From Clostridium sp. BJN0013 (GTDB lineage: Bacteria > Bacillota > Clostridia > Clostridiales > Clostridiaceae), in the NCBI RefSeq assembly GCF_040939125.1, contig NZ_CP162495.1:1364001-1428000 (forward strand): a stretch of DNA of 64,000 bases. Reading direction: 5' to 3'. The position numbers were made by a program, and so were the translations under genes. Position 1 is the first letter of the stretch; every line of letters begins with the position of its first letter. Of this stretch, positions 25,593 to 34,746 are shown piece by piece. Under the pieces are notes generated by a model. It was not told the origin of the DNA, ran no database searches, and saw nothing but the letters and a program-made list of their open reading frames with translations.

Positions 25593-26204
25593 TTGTATAT
25601 AGAGAAAGTTACTGTGAAGAATTTCACAGTATTTGAAAACTTAGAAATAGATTTTTGCAGGGGAATAAATATTTTAATTGGAGAAAATGGTACAGGCAAA
25701 ACACATTTGATGAAGTTGATGTATGCACCTCTTGCAAAAAGAAACAGTAGATCCATGGTATTTTGGGAGGATGTATTCACTCATAATACTGGAGTTCAAA
25801 CAGTACCAGATTATTTTAGAAGGAATAAGCATCAAAAATTTTTCATAAAAATTTTATTTAATGGGGATAAGTCATATGAAAATAAAGATGGTATATTAAG
25901 TCAAAAATTTTATGATGTGAGTACAGTATTTATTCCTGCTGTGGAGATGCTGTCACATTCAAAAGGCTTTTTAGCCTTAGAACGCGAGAGAAGTATTCCT
26001 TTTGATAGAACATTGATTGACATAATTGCTAAAGCAGAGTTAGGAGAGAGTAAAAAAGTATCGGATTTAAATAAGAACATTTTAGAAACACTATCCGATG
26101 TCATTGATGGAAAAGTAATCTATGAAAATGATACATTCTTTATATTGAAAAAGAATGGCCTAAAGGTTGAATTTTCAATGGAAGCAGAAGGTATTAAAAT
26201 ATAG
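25593..26204 (+). pseudogene. N-terminal fragment of an AAA/OLD-type ATPase
   Basis: AAGGAG at 25578 and TTG 25593 start YIEKVTVKNFTVFENLEIDF followed by Walker A GENGTGKTH near residue 30. This opening is typical of SMC-like AAA ATPases found in defence islands. The frame stops after MEAEGIKI, just where relatives continue to the signature and Walker B (DEPE) region, and no such region follows. The enzyme must be inactive. It directly precedes a decayed type I restriction locus. Confidence 0.65.
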
Positions 26205-26267
26205 GGTAGATTAGGAGCTGGAATTATATATAAGTTTTTTACCGTAATTGAGAAAGGAATAAAACTA

Positions 26268-27271
26268 ATGTTAAACGGCGAGATAAAAAGTAAAATTGAT
26301 AAACTATGGAATAATTTCTGGTCGAGGGGGAATCTCCAATCCATTGACTGTAATAGAGCAGATATCCTATCTTCTGTTTATTAAAAGACTGGATGATATT
26401 GATAATTCAAAGGAAAAATGGCAAATAGAGTTGGTAAACCCTATACTTCAATATTTCCGGAAGAATTGATGAAGTGGAGTGATTTTAAACATTTGGATGT
26501 AGGTAAAATGTTTGATATGGTATCACTAAAGGTCTTTCCATTTATAAAAGATATGGGGGGCCAGGATTCCAGCTTCACAGCAGAAATGAAGGATGCTGTA
26601 TTTATGATATCCAAGCCTTCGCTGCTTCAAGAATCAATAAGAATTATTGATGGAATAAATATGGAGGATGCAGATACCAAAGGTGATCTTTATGAATATT
26701 TGATTTCTAAACTTTCGGTATCAGGAGTAAATGGCCAGTTTGGAACATCAAGACATATTATAAGAATGATGGTAGAACTAGTAGATCCTACAGCAGAGGA
26801 TAGGATATGTGATCCTGCCTGTGGAACAGCAGGATTTTTGATAAATTCAAAGGAGTCATATCCATGCCCTCGGGAGTATTTAAGCCCTATGCGGGAGTCT
26901 CCACAGCAATACTTATGTTTACAAAAGGTGGAGAAACAAACAGGGTATGGTTTTACGATATGACAGCAGATGGATTTTCACTGGATGACAAGAGAAATCC
27001 AATAGATAACAGCGATATACTGGATATAATAGAAAGTTGGAAAAAAGTAAAAAAAGACAACGTACTAGAACCTGATAAAGAAGATAAATGGTTCTGGGTA
27101 GAAAAAGAAGAAATTGTAGCTAATGATTATGATCTGTCCATAAATAAATATAAGGAAATAGAATATGAAGAAGTGGAATACGAAAAACCACAGGTGATTT
27201 TGGAAAAGATTGAAGCTTTGGAAAGAGAAATATTAAGTGACATAGCTGATTTAAAAGGAATGGTGAAGTAG
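26268..27271 (+). pseudogene. hsdM: Type I restriction-modification methylase HsdM, frameshifted and internally deleted
   Basis: GAAAGGA and ATG 26268 begin MLNGEIKSKIDKLWNNFWS, an HsdM opening. A frameshift occurs near 26323, and the frame then continues IEQISYLLFIKRLDDIDNSK to the SAM motif DPACGTAGFLINS. Immediately after that about 150 residues, including the NPPF catalytic motif, are missing. The C-terminal part resumes in another frame at about 26864 (GVFKPYAGVSTAILMFTKGG) and runs to 27271. It cannot methylate DNA. No hsdR is present. Confidence 0.8.
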
Positions 27272-27272
27272 T

Positions 27273-27569
27273 ATGAAGGAGAGGAGATTGCCTGAGAGGT
27301 GGAAAGAAATAAATCTCAAAGATTATATAATAGCACTGGAATCTGGAAAAAGACCTAAAGGTGGAGCTGTGGATAATGGTGTACCTAGTTTGGGAGGAGA
27401 ACATATAAATGGTTGGGGGGGATTTAATATAGAACCTAATAAATTTGCAGATATTGTATGTAGAGTAGAGGCATTTAAGGTAAAAAATAATAAAAGTCAA
27501 ATACAATTAGAAAATCTATTTAATTCCCTTATGCAAAAAGCTTTTAGAGAGGAATTAGAATTTAATTAG
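27273..27569 (+). pseudogene. hsdS: Type I restriction specificity subunit HsdS, internally deleted
   Basis: The 98-residue frame joins the start of an HsdS target-recognition domain (ERWKEINLKDYIIALESGKR, then GVPSLGGEHINGWGGF) directly to the very end of an HsdS (QLENLFNSLMQKAFREELEF). A normal HsdS has about 400 residues with two recognition domains, so about 300 have been lost in frame. It lies just after the hsdM stop, as in a standard operon. A hairpin-like inverted pair (CCAGTGAAATTTCACTGG-like, 27570-27590) follows the stop. Confidence 0.7.
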
Positions 27570-27717
27570 CCAGTGGAAATTTCACTGGCTAATTATAGTA
27601 TTTTAAACTGGAGAGATATTAATGGATAAGCTTATAAAACGACATGATTTGTTTGTAAATTAATTCATATAAATTTAGGCAAATGTGTCAAGCAGCATAC
27701 TAAAATTTTTTAAATAT

Positions 27718-27746
27718 TGTAACAGAATTCAGTTTCAAGAGTCTTA
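27718..27746 (+). promoter_or_regulatory. Possible ECF-type promoter of the sigma/anti-sigma pair
   Basis: TGTAAC at 27718-27723 and GTCTTA at 27741-27746 are 17 bases apart. This resembles the -35 (TGAAAC-like) and -10 (CGTC-like) elements used by extracytoplasmic-function sigma factors, which often drive their own gene. Confidence 0.35.
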
Positions 27747-27768
27747 TGTATGAGAGCGAGGTGAAACT

Positions 27769-28239
27769 GTGACTGATTTTGAAGTTATATACTCTCAATA
27801 TTTTGCTGATGTCTATAAATATGCTCTGTCACTATGCCGTAATGAAACTTTGGCAGAGGAAATAACCCAGGAAACGTTTTTTAAAGCTTTGAAAAGTATA
27901 GACAAGTTTAAAGGAGACTGTAAAATGCGAGTTTGGCTGTGCCAAATAGCAAAAAATACTTATTTTTCTATATATCAAAAAAATAAACATATTACAGATG
28001 AATCTCATGAAGAAAATGAAGGCGAGTGTATTGAACAAAAGTTAATAGATAGTGAAATAGCATGGGAAATACATAAAATACTTCATTTTCTAGATGAACC
28101 ATATAAAGAGGTTTTCACTTTACGGGTATTTGGTGAATTACCTTTTTTACGAATTGCTGAGCTTTTTGGAAAAACAGAAAGTTGGGCAAGAGTCACATTT
28201 CATCGTGCGAAGATTAAACTCAAGGGGAGGTTAAAATGA
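27769..28239 (+). CDS. ECF-subfamily RNA polymerase sigma factor
   Basis: This 156-residue sigma factor has region 2 (YSQYFADVYKYALSLCRNET to ITQETFFKALKSIDKFKGDC) and region 4 (LPFLRIAELFGKTESWARVT followed by FHRAKIKLK). It lacks regions 1 and 3, as expected for ECF sigma factors. GAGGTG before GTG 27769 sets the start. The next gene starts within the ATGA overlap at 28236, so the two are translationally coupled. The partner is a zinc-finger anti-sigma factor. The system resembles SigV, SigW or SigX types that respond to envelope stress, by inference from the partner's layout. Confidence 0.9.
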   Translation: MTDFEVIYSQYFADVYKYALSLCRNETLAEEITQETFFKALKSIDKFKGDCKMRVWLCQIAKNTYFSIYQKNKHITDESHEENEGECIEQKLIDSEIAWEIHKILHFLDEPYKEVFTLRVFGELPFLRIAELFGKTESWARVTFHRAKIKLKGRLK

Positions 28240-28931
28240 AAATTTCCTGTGAAATAGTTAAAGACTTACTACCACTCTACCATGATAATATTTGCAGTAA
28301 GGAAAGTCGTACCATTGTCGAGGAACACTTACTAGAGTGTGATACCTGCAAAAAATATCTTGATGATATGAATAGTAATTTCATTAAAACTAATGCCGAG
28401 AAATCAGCAGAGCAAGTAAAATCTGATATATTAAAAGGAATAAAAAAGAAGCTGCTCAGAAAAAATGTTATGATATCAGCTGTTTCAGTTATATGTGCAA
28501 TAGCTGTATTATTAGGAGGATTTTTACTTATCTTTCACTACCAGATGCCAATTCCCTATGAAAATGGACTAGTAAGTGTGAAAATGGGAGATAATGGAAT
28601 GCTTGATATTTATTTTAACGGAGATGATTACTACTGTTCACATGAATGGAACGCCACAATTGAAAAGGATGGTATAAAGCAGTATGTTGCATATATTTAT
28701 TATACAGATACTATATGGACAAAGTATTTTTCTAAGCCACAAAAGGATAAGAAATATAAATATTCAATTAACAATAGTATGTTTTTTAATTATGATAACG
28801 GCAATGAATTTATAGAGGCAAAAAAAGAGATATCAGCGGTGTATTATCTAGATTACTCACATATTCCAAAACTATCTACGAAAGAACTACAAAAGAATTC
28901 CTCAAAGGCAGTTCTTCTTTGGAAAAAGTAG
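28236..28931 (+). CDS. Membrane-anchored zinc-finger anti-sigma factor
   Basis: This 231-residue protein opens with a cytoplasmic zf-HC2 anti-sigma domain (CEIVKDLLPLYHDNICSKES, then EEHLLECDTCKKYL) carrying the HX3CX2C zinc motif. A single membrane helix (about residues 76-98, VISAVSVICAIAVLLGGFLLI-like) separates it from an extracytoplasmic domain of about 130 residues. Known members bind and silence the cognate sigma factor until a signal triggers release or proteolysis. The 4-base overlap with the sigma gene ensures balanced synthesis. Confidence 0.88.
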   Translation: MKISCEIVKDLLPLYHDNICSKESRTIVEEHLLECDTCKKYLDDMNSNFIKTNAEKSAEQVKSDILKGIKKKLLRKNVMISAVSVICAIAVLLGGFLLIFHYQMPIPYENGLVSVKMGDNGMLDIYFNGDDYYCSHEWNATIEKDGIKQYVAYIYYTDTIWTKYFSKPQKDKKYKYSINNSMFFNYDNGNEFIEAKKEISAVYYLDYSHIPKLSTKELQKNSSKAVLLWKK

Positions 28932-29081
28932 ACACATAAAGCATTTAAATTCCAATCGCTATAATATTACCACGAGGAAAGATAGAATATTTGAACTATA
29001 TACAGATGGTATAATAAATAAGAACATACTATTTGAAAGAGTGGATAAAATAATTAAAGATATAAATAAGCTTTCATATAT

Positions 29082-29113
29082 AAGTTCCATACAATATGTA
29101 TTGTATGGAACTT
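29082..29113. terminator. Bidirectional terminator-like palindrome
   Basis: AAGTTCCATACAATA (29082-29096) and its exact reverse complement (29099-29113) flank two bases; GTTTTG follows on the plus strand. It lies between the convergent anti-sigma and LysM genes. Nothing else in 28932-29210 is a supported gene. Confidence 0.65.
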
Positions 29114-29210
29114 GTTTTGTATTAATATTAATTATACATTGTCGATTAAAGTGTAAAAGAGCTATCAACAGGGATAGGAGACAAGAATATACAATTTCAT
29201 AATGGAGCTG

Positions 29211-29876
29211 TTAAGTTAACGGTACACGATAATTAAAGGAATGCCATACTCCAAAATTATCACGTACATTTATACCTCTTTGACCCCCCGATGATGCATC
29301 AGTATAATATGGATAACTTTTTCCAGAAGTGTAATGTCCACTATAATTTCCAGAAAAGGCTACATTTACAGCATTAAAACGTATTTGTCTCTCAGTTACT
29401 GTAGCGGTAGTAGTTGTTTGTGCAGAATTTCTATAATTTGATTCGTGAGTTTTTTGGACGGTACTTTCATTTTTTAAAACATCAATATCGTCTTGCATGG
29501 CAGATGTGGTTTTTTCACAATTTTCGGATTCTGAATTTGATGGAGGTATGCATAGATGTTGACCAACTCTTAAATAGTTTGGATCAATACCTGGATTTGC
29601 GTCCAAAATGCTTTCTACACTGACATTGTATTCTCGTGAAATTTTATATAGAGTATCTCCTGGTTGAATTATTCTAGAAGTATAATTTGGAGGACAGGCA
29701 GGTATACATATAATCTGGCCTACCTTGAGATAATATGGATTTATTCCAGGATTTGATGCAATAATTCTTTGAATGCTGACTTCTAATCTTCGTGAAATAT
29801 TATATAATGTATCTCCAGGTTGTATTACATAAGGATAATGATTTGCAGGGCATTGTCTATAATAGTTATATGGCAT
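29211..29876 (-). CDS. LysM-domain protein with two LysM repeats
   Basis: This is a 221-residue protein. The first LysM is YVIQPGDTLYNISRRLEVSI to KVGQIICIP (residues 16-59) and the second is RIIQPGDTLYKISREYNVSV to RVGQHLCIP (residues 68-111). A low-complexity linker rich in T and S follows, then a C-terminal domain of about 60 residues ending NFGVWHSFNYRVPLT. No signal peptide is seen, a pattern known from clostridial spore-coat or cortex-associated LysM proteins; cell-wall binding is the family role. It is a single gene, convergent with the anti-sigma gene. Confidence 0.85.
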   Translation of the reverse strand: MPYNYYRQCPANHYPYVIQPGDTLYNISRRLEVSIQRIIASNPGINPYYLKVGQIICIPACPPNYTSRIIQPGDTLYKISREYNVSVESILDANPGIDPNYLRVGQHLCIPPSNSESENCEKTTSAMQDDIDVLKNESTVQKTHESNYRNSAQTTTTATVTERQIRFNAVNVAFSGNYSGHYTSGKSYPYYTDASSGGQRGINVRDNFGVWHSFNYRVPLT

Positions 29877-29991
29877 AGGGAAAATCCTTTCTATATTGAT
29901 TGTTTATTAGAATTAAACATACACCATATTATATGTTTTAAAAGGACATTTAGTTATTAAATAATATTTTAAAGAGGTAGGAGATCAGAAT

Positions 29992-30031
29992 AACCAGCAT
30001 GTTACTAATTAAATAGTTGAACATGCTGGTT
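29992..30031. terminator. Stem-loop downstream of asnB
   Basis: AACCAGCATGTT (29992-30003) pairs exactly with AACATGCTGGTT (30020-30031). It lies 15 bases past the asnB stop and before the LysM promoter region. A diverged copy lies beside the asnB fragment at 48.2 kb. Confidence 0.6.
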
Positions 30032-30045
30032 TTATTCGTTGTTAA

Positions 30046-31635
30046 TTATTTGCCGCTGGCACCGTAATTTGACAATACCCTGGCACTAGGATCATTTACG
30101 TCACAGCCTTCCCATTCTTTATTTGGCATCCAAAAGTCCATTATCATTTCTGCTTGTCCCAAATAGTATTTTTCAAAAATTTCTCTGTATAACAATGATT
30201 CTTTTGTGAATGGTCTAGCATGATATTCATAGTTTTTACATGTTTCTTCAAATTCTTCATCACTATAGCAGGTTTCTGCATATTCCTTTAAATAATCCAC
30301 CATAGAATGCCCTACAGCATCACTAAATGCCGCCTTTTCACGGTATAAGATATCATGTGGCAGATAATCCCCTTCAAATGAACGTCTTAAGAGATATTTA
30401 CCCATATTGTATTTGTTCAATTTCTTTTCAGGGTCTATGGACATAACATACTCTACGAAATCCAAATCTCCAAAAGGTACTCTTGCTTCTAGGGAATTTG
30501 AGCTTATGCAGCGGTCTGCACGAAGTACATCATACATATGAAGTTCCCGGATTCTCTTTTGTGATTCCTTTTGAAATTCTTCTGCATTTGGAGCAAAATC
30601 AGTATATTTATAGCCGAATAATTCGTCGGAAATTTCACCGGTCAGAAGTACTCTTATATCGGAAATTTCATGTATTTTCTTACAGATTAAATACATTCCC
30701 ATGCTTGCTCTTATTGTGGTAATATCGTATGTGCCAAGAATTTTAATAACCTCATCCAGTGACTGGAGTACTTCTTCTTTTGTCATATAAACAACAGTAT
30801 GATCGCTGTGAATATAATCTGCAACTTCCTTTGCATATTTTAAGTCAATGGCATCCTCAGTCATACCTATGGAAAATGTTCTAATTGTTTTTTTAGGATT
30901 CATTTTCTGGGCAATTGCACATACCAGTGAACTATCTAATCCACCGCTTAACAAAAAGCCCACAGGAGCATCAGCATCCATACGTTTTTCTACAGCAGCT
31001 GTCAATTTATCATGAATTTTATTGAAAATAACCTCCAGGGCATCTTTGCGATAGTCACCCTTTGTTTCGGCTATATCACAATAGCATGTAAATTTACCAT
31101 CAGCGTAATAATGTCCAGGTGGAAAGGGTGTAATCTTGTCGGTAAGACCAATTAAGTTTTTTGCTTCACTTGCAAATATTATTTTACCCGATTCAGAATA
31201 GCCATAAAATAGAGGGCGAATTCCAATTGGATCTCGAGCTGCAATGTAACTGTCCTTTTTGCCATCGTAGATAACAGTTGCAAATTCTGCATCTAATTTT
31301 GAAAACATATCTAGTCCGTATTCATAATACATGGGAAGTAATATTTCACAATCACTATCAGAAATAAACTTATGGCCTTTTTTTATTAATTCATTTTTGA
31401 TTTCACGGAAGCCGTAAATTTCACCATTGCAGATAGCTGCATCCATTTTTCTGGTAAATGGCTGCATTCCACTAAAACTTAAATCCATAATGGAAAGTCT
31501 TTGAAATCCCAAAATACCAGATGGCAAAGTAAGAATTTCCATCATATCCGGTCCTCTGGACTCTGTTCTTTGAAGTGCCTCTGCAAATCTTCCATGTTTC
31601 ATGTCTGTTCCTGTATAACACATGATTGTACACAT
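30046..31635 (-). CDS. asnB: Asparagine synthase (glutamine-hydrolysing)
   Basis: This 529-residue enzyme has an N-terminal class II glutaminase domain with the essential Cys2 (MCTIMCYTG) and an ATP-pyrophosphatase synthetase domain with the P-loop SGGLDSSLV near residue 228. It converts aspartate, glutamine and ATP to asparagine, glutamate, AMP and PPi in the cytoplasm. AGGAGG just before the ATG sets the start. A T-box leader and consensus promoter lie upstream, so expression follows tRNA charging. A C-terminal fragment of a second copy exists at 48.3 kb. Confidence 0.93.
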   Translation of the reverse strand: MCTIMCYTGTDMKHGRFAEALQRTESRGPDMMEILTLPSGILGFQRLSIMDLSFSGMQPFTRKMDAAICNGEIYGFREIKNELIKKGHKFISDSDCEILLPMYYEYGLDMFSKLDAEFATVIYDGKKDSYIAARDPIGIRPLFYGYSESGKIIFASEAKNLIGLTDKITPFPPGHYYADGKFTCYCDIAETKGDYRKDALEVIFNKIHDKLTAAVEKRMDADAPVGFLLSGGLDSSLVCAIAQKMNPKKTIRTFSIGMTEDAIDLKYAKEVADYIHSDHTVVYMTKEEVLQSLDEVIKILGTYDITTIRASMGMYLICKKIHEISDIRVLLTGEISDELFGYKYTDFAPNAEEFQKESQKRIRELHMYDVLRADRCISSNSLEARVPFGDLDFVEYVMSIDPEKKLNKYNMGKYLLRRSFEGDYLPHDILYREKAAFSDAVGHSMVDYLKEYAETCYSDEEFEETCKNYEYHARPFTKESLLYREIFEKYYLGQAEMIMDFWMPNKEWEGCDVNDPSARVLSNYGASGK

Positions 31636-31810
31636 ATTAATATTCCTCCTAGTGTAATAAAGTTAATAAATATTTCATTTAAATTTTATTTATAAAGCTG
31701 AAACTGGGATTTTCTCTGGTTCAGAAGTTTTGTTAAAATATATAATAATTACTGAGATTTTAATGTTCCCATGATAGTGTAGTCAGCTGACTTTTTGTAA
31801 ATTGTTTTAA

Positions 31811-32121
31811 ATATAAAAACAGCATCAATTCGTCTTAATAATAGGACGAATTGACGCTTATCCGTGGTGCCACCTAATTTACCATAATATATTGGTCTCT
31901 TTCCAGCTACTACTGGTATCCAAATAACGCATGGAATACGGCGCTCCTACTTTACTTGAACCTGTCTCAAAAGTTTAGAATGAATACTGTCCATAAATAT
32001 TTCGGTTTGCAACTTCGGAGTGTTATTCAAAAAAACCCTGCCGCTGGGTTCACACTATCCCCAGTTCACTGTTGGTGGAATATTTTTCTTACTCGTCTCC
32101 ATCATCGCTTTTCTTTGATGA
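31811..32121 (-). promoter_or_regulatory. T-box leader upstream of asnB
   Basis: On the minus strand the leader has a long stem I starting with GGAGACGAGTAAG, the conserved T-box AGGTGGCACCACGG (31876-31863) and an intrinsic terminator (14-bp stem, 31858-31845 with 31834-31821) ending in GTTTTTATATTT. T-boxes read the charging state of a tRNA and let transcription continue when it is uncharged. A GAC codon at 31991-31989, followed by A, is where the specifier should lie by my rough fold. That would mean tRNA-Asp, although tRNA-Asn is what one expects for asnB. Confidence 0.85.
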
Positions 32122-32127
32122 ATTTAA

Positions 32128-32156
32128 TTCTAAACTGTATATATGTTTTTGTCAAT
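32128..32156 (-). promoter_or_regulatory. Vegetative promoter of the T-box/asnB transcript
   Basis: Minus-strand TTGACA (32156-32151), 17 bases, then TAGAAT (32133-32128). The transcript would start near 32121, exactly at the T-box leader. Confidence 0.75.
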
Positions 32157-32292
32157 ACTTTTTTATAAGTAAAATTATTAATATTAATAGCAGAACGAAT
32201 ATATAAAACAAAATTCGTTTAAAATACACGCTTTTTTTGATAAAATAATAAAAGTAGAGATTTTAAACCTATGGAAAATAATTGTTATTTTA

Positions 32293-33987
32293 TCACAGTT
32301 TTTTATCATCTATTAAATTAAACCAGTTATTAATAGGTTCTATAATTGAACTTATACATCCATCTTGGAAAGGAGATTTAAGATTGGCACTTTCAACGAG
32401 TTCTAAAAAGGACTTTGTACCTCCCACCCTGCATATTTTTATATAGTCTTCCCAGGCAGATTTTCTATTATCCATTGCTTTTTTCCAGAATTGAAGGGCA
32501 CATATTTGTGCCAGAGTGTAATCTATATAGTAAAAAGGTACATTGAATATATGGGATTGTTGAAACCACCATCCTCCATTTTCCAGAAAATCACAGCCAG
32601 TATAATTTTTATGGGGCAGATATTTTTTCTCTATGGTTCTCCAGGTTCTTTTTCTATCTTCAGGAGTTGCCTCTGGGTTTTCGTACACATAGTGTTGAAA
32701 TTCATCTACTGTAACTCCGTAAGGTATAAATTTCACAGCACTTTCAAGATGGGCAAATCTGTATTTGTCTGCATCTTCATGGAAAAACAGGTTCATCCAG
32801 GGCCAGGTGAAAAACTCCATACTCATTGAATGTATTTCACAGCTTTCATAAGTTGGAAATATGCACTCTGGAATTTCAATCCATCTGGATAGATAAGTTT
32901 GAAAAGCATGACCGGCTTCATGTGTTAAAACATCTACATCCCCTGAAGTTCCGTTGAAATTTGAAAATATAAAAGGTGATTTATAATCCGGTATATAGGT
33001 GCAGTATCCACCTCCGGCCTTATTCTCTTTAGTTACCAGATCTAATAGTTCCTTTTCCACCATAAAGTTGAAAAATTCTCTAGTCTCTGCAGATAATTCA
33101 GAGTACATTTTACTGGCATTTGAAACTATCCATTCTGGACTGCCTTTTGGTTTGGCATTTCCAGTTGTAAATTCAAATTTTTCATCATAGTAGGTGAGAG
33201 TGTCAAGTCCCAGTCTATCTAGCTGCCTGTCATATAGCTTTGAAGCAGCAGGTACAAGGTACTTTTCCACCTGTTTTCTAAATTTAGCCACCATTTCAGG
33301 AGTGTAGTCACTTCTCTTCATTCTTATATAACCAAGTTCCACAAAGTTTTTAAAGCCTAATTTTTGAGCTATCTTGGTTCTCACCTTTACCAGATTATCA
33401 TATATTTTGTCAATTTCATCTTCATGCTCTTCAAAAAATTTATATTTGGCATCTGAAGCATTTTTTCTTATTTGTCTGTCTTTACTTTGTATAAAAGGGG
33501 TGAGGCCAGATAAATTTCTTGTTTCACCCATAAAGGGAATTTTTGCAGAAGCCAGCAATTTGGTATATTCCGATGACAATTTATTTTCAAGTTGAAGCTC
33601 CTCTATGACTTCCGGTGAAAAAGCTTTTAGGGAAAATTCAGCAAGGGTAAAAAATTGTGTGCCCAGTTTTTCTTCCAGTTCTTTTCTGAAATTTGATTGA
33701 ACTAGTTCCTTGTAAAATGTAAAGTCCAGTTCATCATATAGAGGGGAATGTTCATCCCAATAGCTTCTCTCTTCGTCATAATATTTATCTTTTGTATTTA
33801 TACTGTGTCTTATTTGAGCTAGGGTTCCCATGGTCTGTAGGTGGTTTCTTATACCATTTATATGATTTATGCATTCAAATTGTTTTTCACAGCTGCGAGC
33901 AGATTTCAGTTTATCCACAAGAGAATTAATGGACTTTTTGATTTCATCGTAGTTAGGTCTTTCATATTTGAATTCATTAAACTTCAT
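32293..33987 (-). CDS. M3-family oligoendopeptidase (PepF-type)
   Basis: This 564-residue cytoplasmic metallopeptidase has the zinc motif HEAGH in LTHEAGHAFQTY near residue 350 and the downstream glutamate in FPTYESCEIHSMSMEF. It cleaves short peptides. GGAGG on the minus strand sets the start at ATG 33987; a GTG-like extension to 34002 is not supported. Length and layout match clostridial M3 oligoendopeptidases. It is monocistronic and divergent from the TetR gene. Confidence 0.9.
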   Translation of the reverse strand: MKFNEFKYERPNYDEIKKSINSLVDKLKSARSCEKQFECINHINGIRNHLQTMGTLAQIRHSINTKDKYYDEERSYWDEHSPLYDELDFTFYKELVQSNFRKELEEKLGTQFFTLAEFSLKAFSPEVIEELQLENKLSSEYTKLLASAKIPFMGETRNLSGLTPFIQSKDRQIRKNASDAKYKFFEEHEDEIDKIYDNLVKVRTKIAQKLGFKNFVELGYIRMKRSDYTPEMVAKFRKQVEKYLVPAASKLYDRQLDRLGLDTLTYYDEKFEFTTGNAKPKGSPEWIVSNASKMYSELSAETREFFNFMVEKELLDLVTKENKAGGGYCTYIPDYKSPFIFSNFNGTSGDVDVLTHEAGHAFQTYLSRWIEIPECIFPTYESCEIHSMSMEFFTWPWMNLFFHEDADKYRFAHLESAVKFIPYGVTVDEFQHYVYENPEATPEDRKRTWRTIEKKYLPHKNYTGCDFLENGGWWFQQSHIFNVPFYYIDYTLAQICALQFWKKAMDNRKSAWEDYIKICRVGGTKSFLELVESANLKSPFQDGCISSIIEPINNWFNLIDDKKL

Positions 33988-34107
33988 GTGATATACCTCC
34001 AATATGTTTAAATTTACTAATATTATAATATAAATGGATTAATTTTCAAAATAAATAATTTCATATTTTAATTGACAATCAACGAAATATTAATTAAAAT
34101 AGTCTTG

Positions 34108-34128
34108 TTGAACGAATTATTCATTCAT
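34108..34128. promoter_or_regulatory. Operator-like dyad in front of the TetR gene
   Basis: GAACGAATTATTCATTC with arms ACGAAT and ATTCAT lies 19 bases before the TetR start. An almost identical site lies upstream of the acyltransferase gene at 36349-36369, suggesting that the regulator controls both. Confidence 0.5.
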
Positions 34129-34146
34129 GAAAGGAAAGATAAAAAC

Positions 34147-34746
34147 ATGGATAATAGATTAATGGCAATTGATAATATAGCTACTGAGTTATTTATCAAT
34201 CACGGCTATTCAAGAACTAAAGTAAGTTATATTGCAAAAAAAACAGGTATTTCAGTTGGGGCAATTTATAATTTATTTGAAAATAAACAAGCTATTCTTA
34301 AATTCATTATAAAAAATTCTATAGATCCAAATCACATAAATTCTATTTCTAGACTTCCCATAAAAGAATCTGACTTTAATAATTTAGAAACAGATGTAAA
34401 ACTTTTTTTTGAAAAAAATAAATCTAACTTTGAATCCAACATACATAATGATACTTATTCTTTTGAAGAGATGCTGTCAGATATTTTTGACTTTGTTAAT
34501 AGATATGGAAGAATTTTTTTAATATATGAAAATAATAGAGATATTTGTAACAACCTTTTTTTAATATATATTAATGGTAGAAATAGTTTTTTTAATAGTA
34601 TTTTTTCATACATACAGCTTCTTGAAAAAAATAAAAAAATTAGAACTTTAAAATATCCAGAATATGATACAAGGCTCATAATTGAAACAGTGGCTTGGTG
34701 GCTGACGTATGGACATATATATGGTTATAACAAGTTAATCTTCTAA
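34147..34746 (+). pseudogene. TetR/AcrR-family regulator truncated by an IS element
   Basis: AAAGGAAAG before ATG 34147 starts a TetR protein with a typical N-terminal helix-turn-helix (ATELFINHGYSRTKVSYIAK then GAIYNLFENKQAIL). The coding sequence runs normally to ETVAWW at codon 185 (34701), where the IS4-type element begins. The present frame then reads 14 foreign residues (LTYGHIYGYNKLIF) to the stop at 34746. The original 34-residue C-terminus is preserved beyond the element at 36208-36312. The protein may still fold, but its ligand and dimer domain is damaged. Confidence 0.82.

Noticed and set aside
28970-29080. Frame reading RKDRIFELYTDGIINKNILF that recalls the tail of a large serine recombinase
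   Set aside because: No start, no catalytic part and too short to support; it could be chance similarity. It might be a remnant, so it is recorded here only.
32155-32215. Minus-strand hydrophobic codons (LLLILIILLIKKY) resembling part of the holin-like toxin
   Set aside because: No ATG or ribosome site, and the similarity is confined to AT-rich Leu/Ile codons. The stretch overlaps the asnB promoter.
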